A stretch of 64,000 nt of DNA, from contig CBDBMR010000015.1 in assembly GCA_965207535.1 (NCBI GenBank), forward strand, positions 288,800 through 352,799. Direction: 5' to 3'. This DNA comes from JAJDXO01 sp965207535 (GTDB lineage Bacteria > Pseudomonadota > Alphaproteobacteria > Rhodospirillales > UBA2165). Position 1 is the stretch's first letter; each line of letters begins with the position of its first letter. Positions 52,216-60,725 of this stretch are shown here, in pieces. The notes beneath the pieces are model-generated. The model worked only from the letters and a program-made list of their open reading frames with translations. It did no database searches and was not told the DNA's origin. The position numbers and the translations under genes are program-made.

Positions 52216-52533
52216 TCACGCCACCGCCCCGAGTCCGTTCTTCTCCACCAGTGTCAGGAGCTTCAGCGAGGCGCCCCGCGGGCGCTTCTCGCCGCGCTCC
52301 CATTGGCTCACCAGACCCGTCGTCACGTTGAGATAGCGGGCGAACACCGCCTGACTTGCTTGTTCGCGCAGACGCAGCGCGCGGATTTCCTCCGGCGTCA
52401 TCTCCCGTACCGGCGTCAGGCACATCTCGTCGAACTTGCGCATGGTCTGCTTCGACATGAGGCCCGCCTCGGCCAGACCGAGCGCCGCCTCGTGTGCTGC
52501 TGCCAGAGCCTCACTCTTGTATTGCTTGGTCAT
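52216..52533 (-). CDS. higA: HigA/NadS-type antitoxin, HTH protein
   Basis: A 105-residue protein with an XRE-type helix-turn-helix in its C-terminal half (SQAVFARYLNVTTGLVSQWE, then RGEKRPRGASLKLLTLVEK). It follows and overlaps the RelE-type toxin gene by 23 bases, giving toxin-first order as in HigBA. It should neutralise the toxin and repress the promoter. An incomplete second copy is at 54501-54717. Confidence 0.87.
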   Translation of the reverse strand: MTKQYKSEALAAAHEAALGLAEAGLMSKQTMRKFDEMCLTPVREMTPEEIRALRLREQASQAVFARYLNVTTGLVSQWERGEKRPRGASLKLLTLVEKNGLGAVA

Positions 52534-52900
52534 CGCATTTCACCTCGACAATCGCTCCGGCGGCCTGCGCGGCCGCTAGGCCTTTTTCGTCCAGCGCCAG
52601 GTACCTGTTGGCCAGCAGCCTGTAGGTTTCCAACTCGTCCCTGCGCAGGTTCTCCCGGTCGCTCTTGGCGAACCCGTAGACGAAGAACGCCAGCGCGCCC
52701 CGGCGGAACAGTACGATCATGCGGAACCCGCCCGACCTGCCGCCGCCCTTGCGGGCGATCCGCTGCTTGATGACGCCTCCGCCGAGGTCGGCGTCGATCA
52801 GTCCGCCCCGGGCCCGCCGTATGGCTTCGCACAGCGCCGTATCCTCCAGTCCCTCGCGGGCGGCGAACCGGGCAAACGCCTTGGTCTTGAACGTCTGCAA
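52511..52900 (-). CDS. higB: HigB/RelE-type toxin
   Basis: A 129-residue RelE-superfamily protein (KTKAFARFAAREGLEDTALC, GGVIKQRIARKGGGRSGGFR, ALAFFVYGFAKSDRENL), expected to be an mRNA interferase. The start is TTG 52900 with GAGGATC before it. The C-terminal end overlaps the antitoxin gene. The AT-rich stretch 52096-52215 lies downstream; no gene is seen in 52901-53700. Confidence 0.87.
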   Translation of the reverse strand: MQTFKTKAFARFAAREGLEDTALCEAIRRARGGLIDADLGGGVIKQRIARKGGGRSGGFRMIVLFRRGALAFFVYGFAKSDRENLRRDELETYRLLANRYLALDEKGLAAAQAAGAIVEVKCDDQAIQE

Positions 52901-53710
52901 TTAGATCCTCGCGAACGCCCGTCTTCATGTCTCTTTGTAATACCGAGTGCGGCTTTTTTCAATCCGTACCCGCGCAGCCTTCCGCGACCGTCCGGCCCGC
53001 CCGGCGTCCATGTGCTGAGCGGGCCCTACCAATCACTGGGAGTTCGCTGGCAACGATGCGGCGGATGGTTTCCTCGCGGGCGGCGCGCCCGGTGCCCTTT
53101 CCCGCTCCCGAAGCTTCGTACAGACAGAGCGGCTCAGGGACATGCACTGGCTTCCAATGGGCCGCTCGACCGGACCGCCAACCCCAAACCGCGCCGCCAA
53201 CAACCCGGGAAAACCGGCCAAACCCACCAAACCCGTTGCGCGTGGTGAGTTTTTCGACAGCCTTTTAAAGTTTATTATTGATGCCAGAGTTGTATAATTG
53301 TTTCCCAGGCTGGCGATAAAACGGTTGGTTTGAGGACTTGAACTGGTGGCTGGTTTGATGATTATAATCGCCTCGCGCCTCTTCATATGGATGCTGTAGC
53401 TCCCCGTTAGGCTCTTCCGGTCGCCCGGACAGGTCTCGCACTTTCAAAAGCCGCTGGCAGTGTAACCGGCAAACTTCCCGGTTCGCTCCCCCATGCGAGC
53501 GTCGCCGTTTGCCGCCCCGCCGCCAACCTTGTCGGCGTTCACCCGGCCGCGTAGCGGGTTTCACCATTTCCCGGTCTTTCATCATCGCCGTATCCCCGGC
53601 CCGGTTTGCATGCCGTGCATCGGGCCGGACCGGCACCGTGCGCCCACCACATCCAATAGGAGGCAGCAAGGATCCGTTCCGGCTGGACAACCACCATAGG
53701 AGGCAATGCC

Positions 53711-54154
53711 ATAATTCGTACACTGAAGCGCTCAATGTTCTTGGTTTTCACCTTATTTATCCTACTCGGCATGACACCTCCCCAACTGCATGCCGCCGAT
53801 TGGACCGAGTTCAAAGTAACCCACACGAGTATCCAGCAATTGGACGGTCTGAAATTCTCCGGAAAAGTCGAAGGAAGCCCCTTATTGGGCGGAAATCCCT
53901 TTTCCGATTCAGCGAACCTCTGGATTTTAGACGAAGGGCAAGGTTTTAGATTTGCAGGGGCTATGTGGGGAAGGCCCTTTGACTATGAAAAAGACGTCAG
54001 AATTCGGCGCGGCAAGCTCAGAATGGCCTTCGCTCGAAAACATCGTCTATGGACGGTCGAGCGCAACAGCGCCGGCAAATTCCGAATTTCCACTGAGTTC
54101 GAGAGCCCGGGCCGAGAGGTTTCCACCATCACGGTGGTTCTTACCCAGGAATAA
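53711..54154 (+). CDS. secreted hypothetical protein, possible AUA start
   Basis: From ATG 53735 the protein has 139 residues. The signal peptide (MFLVFTLFILLGMTPPQLHA) is then missing its usual positive charges. Eight codons further up, at an ATA (53711), the frame adds I-R-T-L-K-R-S, a normal charged start, and AGGAGG lies exactly 7 bases before it. So either the real start was ATG mutated to ATA, or AUA/CUG is used. The mature part is beta-rich (FRFAGAMWGRPFDYEKDVRI) and of no known family. A 10-codon resemblance to its 3' end recurs near 54250-54290. Confidence 0.55.
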   Translation: MIRTLKRSMFLVFTLFILLGMTPPQLHAADWTEFKVTHTSIQQLDGLKFSGKVEGSPLLGGNPFSDSANLWILDEGQGFRFAGAMWGRPFDYEKDVRIRRGKLRMAFARKHRLWTVERNSAGKFRISTEFESPGREVSTITVVLTQE

Positions 54155-54500
54155 ACGGAAGATCGGCCGCGCCGAGACCTCGGCGCGGCCGGCGGATCGG
54201 GTGACGTCGCCGGCCAGGGCGAGGATTAGAACTCTCATGATCCGTCCTTTCGGGGTCGGGACACCAACTACACGTTGGTCTTTAACCAGGAATAGATCAG
54301 TCATGCCTTGTCATCACCGGCGGGCCGGGCTTGAATTCGGAATGCCCGCCATCCTCATGCGGTGGAGGCGGGCTGGCCAGTTGGGTTTCTGACTGTTTCC
54401 TCGCTGGCCGGCGGCGGGGGTTTCACTGGCATGCCCCCCGCCGCCATCATAATCGAGGGGAGCAGCATGGACACTTCCCAACCGTGCGACAAGGAAATTA

Positions 54501-54717
54501 GCTATACCATAACCTAATGTAATTACTGGATTATTTCAGGAGCGTTGGTTCTGCCACACAGGATATCAACACTATCGCAACACCGCGTTTCGGGCAGCGA
54601 ATCTCACGCCACCGCCAAGACCGTTCTTCGCCACCAGCGTCAGGAGCTTCAGCGAAGCGCCCCGCGGGCGCTCCTCGTCGCGCTCCCATTGGCTCGCCGC
54701 ATGGCTTCGCACAACGC
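54501..54717 (-). pseudogene. shortened duplicate of the higBA locus
   Basis: Bases 54501-54695 repeat 52113-52312 (end of the antitoxin gene and the stretch beyond it, including GTAATTACTGGATTATTTCA and GTCAGGAGCTTCAGCG). At GGCTC the sequence jumps to the toxin region near 52815-52837 (CGCCGCATGGCTTCGCACA), losing about 500 bases. No toxin or antitoxin can be made. Confidence 0.75.
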
Positions 54718-55543
54718 TGCAACGAACGGGCGGCATCCATGTCAGGTCGGAAACCCGCCCCACCTTCGCTTTATTTAACCAAGACTTTGAAAAGACTGCG
54801 TTAATTCCGAAAATCCTACACGAATCCAACATCTCGGGGAAAATGTAGGATTCGTGTGGTGGACCATCCGGCGTCCTTCGGGAATCCTCCTCAGGTTTGT
54901 ATGACCCAACGCGGCGGCGCCAGCAGCGGAAGCCGCCGAATAACAGGGGTTCGGCGCCCGGCGCCGGACAGCCGGCCGGTCCGCCACGGCGGGGCGGAAC
55001 GATGGATCGGCCGGAACGGGGACCCGGACCCGACAAGCGCGGGGACCGCGGGAGACGCCGCACTGTGGGGCGGATCGAGCGCGGCGGTGGGGATGGCGGC
55101 GAACCCGTTCGGAGCCCACCAAGCCGGCCGTCATAGGGCCGGCTGCGGGGGGTAAGCATGCTGACGGCGCCCCACCGCCTCGCCTCCAGCCGAGCGGCCG
55201 TCTCCTGCGGAGATAACGCGATAAATATGTTGAGCGAAGGGCGGACGGCAGTCCATGTGCTCGCATATTCGCGACTTTGGCCCGTACGAGTTGAGGTGAC
55301 TGCTTCGGAACTCTATAGTGTTCATGCTGTAGGGCGAACGTATATTGCAACCGGGCGAGAGGCCAGGGTGACAAGAGTGATGAGCGATCAGGGGCGGTCG
55401 GGCCCAACCACCATTCCAAACCTTTCCGTCGGCGTCGCTGGCCCGAGCGATATATGCCGGAGACGGAAAACGCCAAGCATTCCGATTTTCTCCGGAAGCG
55501 CGAAAATTCCGGAATTGGCATGATCTTCGGGAAAAGGAATGAC
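54718..55543. other. GC-rich gap without a supported gene; one hairpin at 54818-54857
   Basis: ACACGAATCCAACAT (54818-54832) and ATGTAGGATTCGTGT (54843-54857) pair in 14 of 15 positions around a 10-base loop. Long frames here have no family features and arg/pro-rich composition typical of chance frames in GC-rich DNA. 54155-54500 upstream likewise shows only a short echo of the end of the gene at 53711. Confidence 0.4.
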
Positions 55544-56467
55544 ATGAACAGGAGATCTTGGAAATCAGTTTGCGCGGTTATCGGATTCTCGATTGTCCTT
55601 TCGGGATGCCTGAAAGTCGAAGGGACGACCACGGTTCTCGAAGATGGGTGGATAATTGACCGTGTCGTATTTCAACCCAGGATGTCGACGCTTGCGTCCA
55701 TCGCCGCGTTTCATGACGCCGTCACGCACGCCGCGGAGCGCTCGAGGCGACAATCACACACGAAGAAGCGAACGTTTCTTGCCGAAATGCGGGCCGAACT
55801 TAACTCGGCCGCCAACGCATGCACGTGGGCGGATGACATTCTCGACAAGGATGCTTTTGTACGTCAGGGGATACCCTATTCGGCTGTGCCTGTGCCGATA
55901 GACTTCGAGTACTCGGACATCAAGGGTAACGGATGTTCCATCCAGATAGGCCCTTACGATCCGAGGACGCTTTCGGCCAGCTTCGCCGAAGATGTCTTGA
56001 GTATGCGTGTCGAACCGTTGACCGGCCGCTACAACCCATACAGGCTATCGGTTGTTGGAGTTCCGCTACCGGCAATCAAGGATCTTCCCGATCTCGAGAC
56101 CTCGTGCGCGTCAGAAGAGAAGCCCGAATTGTGCCGGGAAGAAATGAAGATTGCGATAACGGTACTGATGGAGGGCATCGACGAGGGAGATTTTGGCGAA
56201 TTGCGAAACATTTTTGCCAACGAATTCAAAAAAACATTGGCCAACCCGGGAATGCTTGTGGGTTTGGCCGAAATTGCCCGACTACTGCTAAGGGATATGT
56301 CCATAACTTGGTTCATACCTGATAATGCCGCTGTGGGAGCGGTACGCGGGCCGGGGAATTTCACATACGGTCAAGGATGGCATTGGCGAGGAAATTTTCT
56401 CGAAGCGACAAGGACTCTTCATACATTGTCGTTCGAGGTGCGTCCGCGGCGTGCGGTTGCGCGGTAA
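55544..56467 (+). CDS. predicted lipoprotein of unknown function
   Basis: A 307-residue protein with a lipoprotein signal (MNRRSWKSVCAVIGFSIVLS, lipobox LSGC at residues 19-22) and a mature domain beginning LKVEGTTTVLEDG. It has a disulfide candidate pair (ETSCASEEKPELCREE) and a C-terminal RPRRAVAR. The start of the mature part recalls small membrane-anchored LppM-like lipoproteins, but I cannot place it. AAGGA precedes ATG 55544. Base composition is less GC-rich than the core. Confidence 0.65.
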   Translation: MNRRSWKSVCAVIGFSIVLSGCLKVEGTTTVLEDGWIIDRVVFQPRMSTLASIAAFHDAVTHAAERSRRQSHTKKRTFLAEMRAELNSAANACTWADDILDKDAFVRQGIPYSAVPVPIDFEYSDIKGNGCSIQIGPYDPRTLSASFAEDVLSMRVEPLTGRYNPYRLSVVGVPLPAIKDLPDLETSCASEEKPELCREEMKIAITVLMEGIDEGDFGELRNIFANEFKKTLANPGMLVGLAEIARLLLRDMSITWFIPDNAAVGAVRGPGNFTYGQGWHWRGNFLEATRTLHTLSFEVRPRRAVAR

Positions 56468-56680
56468 ACATTTGTTTTTGCGGGAACTTCCCCTGCGCGC
56501 GAAGGGGTACGGACGGTCCAAGACCGATAAAAGGAAAACGCTCTGGCGAGTGCACACTCCAGCCAAGAGTTGGGGCGCTCGATCACTGGTGACCTCAAGA
56601 ATCCTACCCTAACATGTAGCCCAGATCTCGCACTTGAGGAACCGTTTGCCTGACGCCCCACGCGCTATGGCCGGTCCAAC

Positions 56681-57454
56681 TCAACCATTCTCTAAATCGA
56701 CAGATAGAAAATCACGCAGATTGCCGGCCCAACTCCTGCCTACGCAGGGGTACTCCGCGCAATAGTTCCGAATCGTCTGTACCAACTCGCCAGCCTTTGG
56801 CGCCTGTAGGGAGGCCGCATCCTGAATCCGAGTGACGGTCGGGCTTTCAGCCTTAATCCAGTCAACCGAGATCAGATTGGATTTCCGCTTGCCTTGAACC
56901 GATCGATACTCGAATCCATTGGGAATACGGTCTTCGTGTTCCCGGGATACGACCATGAAGGGCCCAGATGGCGTATCGTCATTCAAGTGGTAGGCGCGAA
57001 TGAAAGCCGTGCCCATCACAGGGGAAAGGGTCATTAAACCTGCCCCCAGACGGACCACATGGCCATCCGTGCTGTCCCTCATGACTTCATCGGGGCAGCA
57101 TCCGATAGTGTCGGCAAAGTCGCCCTCTGATACCACTGCCGCAGCAAACATGCCGGTCGAGGCTACATGTCGCATCAGCGCAGCCGCTATGCCAAGAGGC
57201 CGATCAAATGATGGCTCGCCGAATTCACTGACGATGGCGAAGCCGTCTCCCATGTGATGCACGAACAGCCGATCCCCTTCGCCGGGATACACCCGTGTGC
57301 CGATGCGGTGGATCGCCCTCATCAGTTCCCGAAGGGCGTAAAGCGCCTTCGATTGTTCGGATTCCCAGAGCTTGCTGAACCCAAGAATGTCGACAAAGAT
57401 GCACCACCGCACCGGGTCCGTTCCCTGCGTCGAACTGTCGGCAAAAAGCGGCAT
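56681..57454 (-). CDS. class III nucleotidyl cyclase-like protein
   Basis: A 257-residue cytoplasmic protein resembling a cyclase homology domain. WCIFVDILGFSKLWE carries the first metal-binding Asp (DxxGFS), and LFVHHMGDGFAIVSEF the second (GDGF) at the expected distance; VMGTAFIRAYHL fits the later strand-helix. Both catalytic Asp are present, so activity is possible, but the base-specifying residues are not obvious. GGGAGG lies before ATG 57454. Upstream on the same strand is a truncated AAA ATPase. Stand-alone cyclases in islands can belong to nucleotide-signalling defence (e.g. Pycsar), but no effector is adjacent here. Confidence 0.6.
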   Translation of the reverse strand: MPLFADSSTQGTDPVRWCIFVDILGFSKLWESEQSKALYALRELMRAIHRIGTRVYPGEGDRLFVHHMGDGFAIVSEFGEPSFDRPLGIAAALMRHVASTGMFAAAVVSEGDFADTIGCCPDEVMRDSTDGHVVRLGAGLMTLSPVMGTAFIRAYHLNDDTPSGPFMVVSREHEDRIPNGFEYRSVQGKRKSNLISVDWIKAESPTVTRIQDAASLQAPKAGELVQTIRNYCAEYPCVGRSWAGNLRDFLSVDLENG

Positions 57455-57618
57455 GCCTCACCTCCCACGGCGGATGTCGCCTAGATCCGTCAAGCCGTTC
57501 GCCGCGGGAGTGCACGGTGGGGCGCTGCGAAACAGGGACAAGCGATATCTGATCCTTGGGCACCATCTTTATGCGGTTCAGCATCCTTGACGACAAGTTC
57601 CGGCGCGGACCACGTAAC

Positions 57619-57807
57619 TCACGCTTCCAGTTCACGCCGCGCGGCGCTCTTTCCGGCGTTGTTCGGCCCGACGAACAGGACGATGTCATCCTCTTCCAGT
57701 TCCAGTTCGGTCCCGTCAGAGAATGTGATCGTCCTGAAGAACAGCCGAGGACGCAGTGGATTGGACGTATCGACTTGGGCTCCGCCCATGTGGCTTGCCC
57801 TTGTCAT
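57619..57807 (-). pseudogene. N-terminal fragment of an AAA-type ATPase
   Basis: The fragment (62 residues) has a beta hairpin (FSDGTELELEEDDIVLFV) and a Walker A of the SMC/OLD/AAA_21 kind, GPNNAGKSA, then stops at TGA after RELEA. The same frame beyond the stop still reads like the continuation (VVKDAEPHKDGAQ), so a nonsense mutation and further decay are likely. It stands 164 bases upstream of the cyclase-like gene on the same strand. Confidence 0.6.
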
Positions 57808-57977
57808 CGTTTATTTTGGTTCGACCGATACACCCGCCCTGTCGATGCTGATGGGACGGTCGACTTTCATCCGCTGGCGCGCCGGCTCGCTACAGCCGAC
57901 ATCGAAATTCGATCGTCATCGCGATTTGAACCTTCGGCAGATTCTACAGAACTGCGCGTCGCTCACCGACTTCCCGC

Positions 57978-58115
57978 CTATCGCTTCGAGGGTGCATTGT
58001 CCCGACCGCGACCGGATTTATTGCCGGTTTTAGAGGGCAAGCCTCCCGAGCCCTTGCCCTTTGATCCACCTCCACCGCCTTTCGAACCACCGCTACCTTT
58101 CGAGCCTTTGCCCAT
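57978..58115 (-). CDS. small Gly/Lys/Ser-rich protein (45 residues)
   Basis: A frame from ATG 58115 to TAG 57978 encodes a 45-residue basic protein beginning MGKGSKGSGG and ending SGRGRDNAPSKR, with glycine runs and a central LPSKTGNKSG. GGAGG lies exactly 8 bases before the ATG, strongly supporting translation. Short glycine-rich proteins with SKTGN-S-GR-NAP ends occur in islands and phages, function unknown. It may bind nucleic acid. Confidence 0.55.
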   Translation of the reverse strand: MGKGSKGSGGSKGGGGGSKGKGSGGLPSKTGNKSGRGRDNAPSKR

Positions 58116-58230
58116 CACAATTTCCTCCATTTGAGATCGTACTTGGCCTAGATCATTCCTTGGCTACTCCATGTGTTTTGGGACTGCAAGCGCCAAGAAG
58201 CGTCCACTATGGTCGTCAGCCCAGAGCCCG

Positions 58231-58575
58231 TCATCCGCTGCCTCCAAAAACCCCCATCAAGTCCGTCCGCTTGACGGTGCTGCCCATGTGCTCATGCTCA
58301 GAGCCAAAGAACACGCCATCGACGAAGCCCTTTTCGTAGCCGGAGCCGACAACGTTTTCGAAGTAATTACCGTTGATCGTCACCTTGTAGTCGATGTTGC
58401 AGGTGTGGGACCAGCGATCGGCGGAGTCGAACGTGAAGCGGTTCAGGTAGTAGATGTCCTGAAATCCCAGGTTTTGCTCGGCATTGGGATTGCCGAGGTG
58501 GTCAGCCGCACCTGAAGCGGGGCATCCCCTAACGGCGGCGACGGCCCGGAATACGTCAACAGGTCGCCTCTCCAT
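58231..58575 (-). pseudogene. 3' fragment resembling a transferrin-binding-protein-like surface protein
   Basis: The last 70 or so residues (YKVTINGNYFENVVGSGYEK, GFVDGVFFGSEHEHMGS, ending LMGVFGGSG) have the alternating pattern and G-FFG...G-FGG end of the beta-barrel domain of TbpB-like lipoproteins. The upstream part of the frame does not fit, and no signal peptide is found, so this looks like the 3' end of a lost gene. Confidence 0.35.
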
Positions 58576-58846
58576 GTTGCCGTTCCTTACAGCCGTCTGT
58601 TGTCGCCAGGTTCGTATCCGGCAGCTTACCGGGACCCTCGACGGGAACTCGATTGCGACGCAGGCCGAAATTGGCCCTACTCTGGCACGCATTCCAACTT
58701 CGCCTGACATTCGGAGCCGGACTCTATCGGCTCAATCAACCTTGCCGTTACACTTGTTTCTAATATTTTTGATGTTACACTTGGACACACACATACCCTC
58801 GCACCGCGAGCGAGGCGCTTGGATACTGAAGGAGAGGAGCATCGGG

Positions 58847-59302
58847 ATGAGCAACGCTACCGACGCGGTGGACCTGGGGCACCGTCTTCCGACGCAGGAC
58901 GAAATTGCGTGCGCAGCACAAGCGGTAACGGCACTTGCCGACGCCCGAGGCGGGAACGGCGTTCTGGCCATTAACCGCGAAGACGGAGAGCCCGTTCGCC
59001 TGGCGCCCGCGATCGCCGACCTGGTACTTGATCTTCTGGGCGGCGTTGCATCGGGCCGTACGGTCACGCTGGTTCCGGCCGGCGCGATGCTGACCACGCA
59101 ACAGGCGGCCGACATCCTGAGCGTCTCGCGCCCCCACCTCAGCAAGCTGCTCAAATCGGGCAAGATTCCGTTCGTTTCGGTCGGTGCGCACCGGCGCGTC
59201 ATGCACACCGATCTGATGGCTTACATCGACCGTCGCGACGCCGCACGCCATGCGGCGCTCGACGATATCGCCCGGCTCGGTCAGGAGTTCGATGCGTCTT
59301 GA
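58847..59302 (+). CDS. HTH/excisionase-family DNA-binding antitoxin
   Basis: A 151-residue protein with a MerR/excisionase-type helix-turn-helix (LTTQQAADILSVSRPHLSKL, GKIPFVSVGAHRRVMHTDL) after an N-terminal part that may bind the toxin. Its stop overlaps the ATG of the PIN gene (TGATG). Proteins of this kind are antitoxins of PIN_3-type toxins. GAGGAG lies about nine bases before ATG 58847. Confidence 0.82.
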   Translation: MSNATDAVDLGHRLPTQDEIACAAQAVTALADARGGNGVLAINREDGEPVRLAPAIADLVLDLLGGVASGRTVTLVPAGAMLTTQQAADILSVSRPHLSKLLKSGKIPFVSVGAHRRVMHTDLMAYIDRRDAARHAALDDIARLGQEFDAS

Positions 59303-59901
59303 TGCAGCTTGCCGACCGTCGTGTCGCCCTGCTGGATGCGAACGTCTTGTTTCCCTTCCGCAAGCGAGACATTCTCTTGCGCTTCCATCATGCCGGACTG
59401 TTCCGGGCGCGATGGACTGAACAAATTCTCGACGAGTGGACACGAAACCTCCTCGAACAGAAGCCGCATCTTGAACCGAGTGTCCGCTCCCAGCGCCAAG
59501 CCATGCACGAGCATTTTCCGGAGGCTCTGGTCACCGGATACGAGCCGCTAATCACTAAGCTCGCACTTCCGGATGCCGACGACCGCCACGTCCTGGCAGC
59601 GGCGATCCGCTGCGGCGCACAGTACATCGTCACCGACAATCTGGCCGACTTTCCGACTGGGGTTCTCGCGCAATTCGATATCGAGGCGATCGACGCCGAC
59701 GGGTTTCTGTCTGCGACTTTTGACTTCTATCCCTCCGAAGCGCTTAGTGTGCTTCGCTCCCTTCGGGAAGTGTACAGCAATCCGTCCTTCACGCCGTCGG
59801 GATTCGTTCGCGACCTGACGGCGAAGGGGCTTCCCCGGCTGGCTGCGCAGATAGAGGAGCATCGGGACGAGTTTGAGGGCAAAGCGCCGAGCCGCCGCTA
59901 A
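59302..59901 (+). CDS. PIN domain toxin
   Basis: A 199-residue PIN-fold ribonuclease. Acidic active-site residues are present: LLDANVLFPF (Asp), EQILDEW (Glu), LPDADDRHVLAAAI (Asp) and YIVTDNLADFP (Asp). It is translationally coupled to the upstream HTH gene and should cleave RNA when free of antitoxin. A terminator hairpin follows 30 bases after the stop. Confidence 0.85.
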   Translation: MQLADRRVALLDANVLFPFRKRDILLRFHHAGLFRARWTEQILDEWTRNLLEQKPHLEPSVRSQRQAMHEHFPEALVTGYEPLITKLALPDADDRHVLAAAIRCGAQYIVTDNLADFPTGVLAQFDIEAIDADGFLSATFDFYPSEALSVLRSLREVYSNPSFTPSGFVRDLTAKGLPRLAAQIEEHRDEFEGKAPSRR

Positions 59902-59931
59902 TCTTCTTGTCTCCGCTCTGCCATACGCTTT

Positions 59932-59960
59932 CCGCAGCCGAAAAATAGCTGCGGTTTTCG
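59932..59960 (+). terminator. rho-independent terminator after the PIN gene
   Basis: CCGCAGC (59932-59938) and GCTGCGG (59948-59954) form a perfect 7-bp stem around CGAAAAATA and are followed by TTTTCG. Confidence 0.7.
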
Positions 59961-60044
59961 ACGGGGCCGGTGGTCCCGCGCACTAAAGCAAAGCCGGTTA
60001 CCCACAGTTCCACCGAGTCCAACACCCCAGCACCGAGCCTGGGG

Positions 60045-60118
60045 GGGGAACCGCCTCACGCCCGAACTGTTGGATTTTCATTTGCCAGAAATATCGAATT
60101 TTCGTTTGCCATTGACAC
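60045..60118. repeat. left copy of an inverted repeat flanking zinc-ribbon module B
   Basis: GGGGAACCGCCTCACGCCCG and CTGTTGGATTTTCATTTGCC, then 24 extra bases, then ATTGACAC. The reverse complement lies at 62023-62072 without the 24-base insert. The insert ends in ATTTTCGTTTGCC, a near copy of ATTTTCATTTGCC, so it arose or was lost by slippage between direct repeats. Confidence 0.7.
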
Positions 60119-60207
60119 ACCACACTTGCCGACACCTTCGGACAATCCACCGCTCGCTACGAAGTCAGATAGTGCCGCCGTCTCCAACCCCGCGCCTTTC
60201 TCCTTGG

Positions 60208-60304
60208 AGAGGAAAGGCTTGGCCGTGAGCGGGGCGGCGGTCGGGAAGTCCGGGGGAGGGCGTCCGGCCGCCGTTTTCCCTCATCGGCACGAAGGAGACG
60301 GCAA
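60208..60304 (+). promoter_or_regulatory. conserved leader of the 108-residue gene, copy B
   Basis: It is the counterpart of 46890-46984, with the same GGCTTGGCCGTGAGCGGGGC start, the GGCGTCCGGCCGCCGTTTTC core and the GGCACGAAGGAGACGGCA ribosome-binding end. Confidence 0.55.
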
Positions 60305-60631
60305 ATGACGGCAGCCATGGCGATGCCCGGCAACACGGCGGAGACGTTCCTGGTTCACTTCTTCGGCACCGGCCTGGCCGACGACCGCTATGTGGTCGAG
60401 CGGTTTCGGGCTCTGGCCTGCGGCAACATTGTTCCCGCCCCCGCCGAGGCCCTCGCGGCGAAGGGCGGGTGCAAGGTCAAGCGCACGGTGGTCTCGCGCA
60501 AGGAGGCCGAGGCGATGCGTCCCGGCCGCACGGAGATCATCATCTGCACCGGCTTAAAGACCCGGGGCGGCAGACAGGCGTGGGGGGTCATCGCGGCGGG
60601 CATTCTCTGCGACCGCAGGCAGCGCGGCTGA
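60305..60631 (+). CDS. hypothetical 108-residue protein, zinc-ribbon module, copy B
   Basis: A 108-residue paralogue of the protein at 46985, the same length, sharing DRYVVERFRALA, EAMRPGRTEIIICTGL and the DRRQRG end, with a divergent middle (ALAAKGGCKVKR). There is no known family. ATG 60305 has GAAGGAG at good spacing. The zinc-ribbon gene follows after 94 bases that share GACGTCCGGCCGGCCC with the spacer in copy A. Confidence 0.7.
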   Translation: MTAAMAMPGNTAETFLVHFFGTGLADDRYVVERFRALACGNIVPAPAEALAAKGGCKVKRTVVSRKEAEAMRPGRTEIIICTGLKTRGGRQAWGVIAAGILCDRRQRG

Positions 60632-60725
60632 GGCCTTCCCCACCGGACGTCCGGCCGGCCCGCCAGCCCCGGCAGCCGGCCGGATGTCCTCTATCCCGAT
60701 TCCAATATCGACAGGGAGAACGGCC

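Noticed and set aside
52930..53700. Possible gene on either strand after the toxin gene
   Set aside because: Frames are short, overlapping and low-complexity; no start with a good ribosome-binding site.
54775..55632. 285-codon minus-strand frame in the GC-rich gap
   Set aside because: Arg/Pro-rich, crosses a hairpin and the start of a lipoprotein gene, and has no ribosome-binding site or family resemblance.
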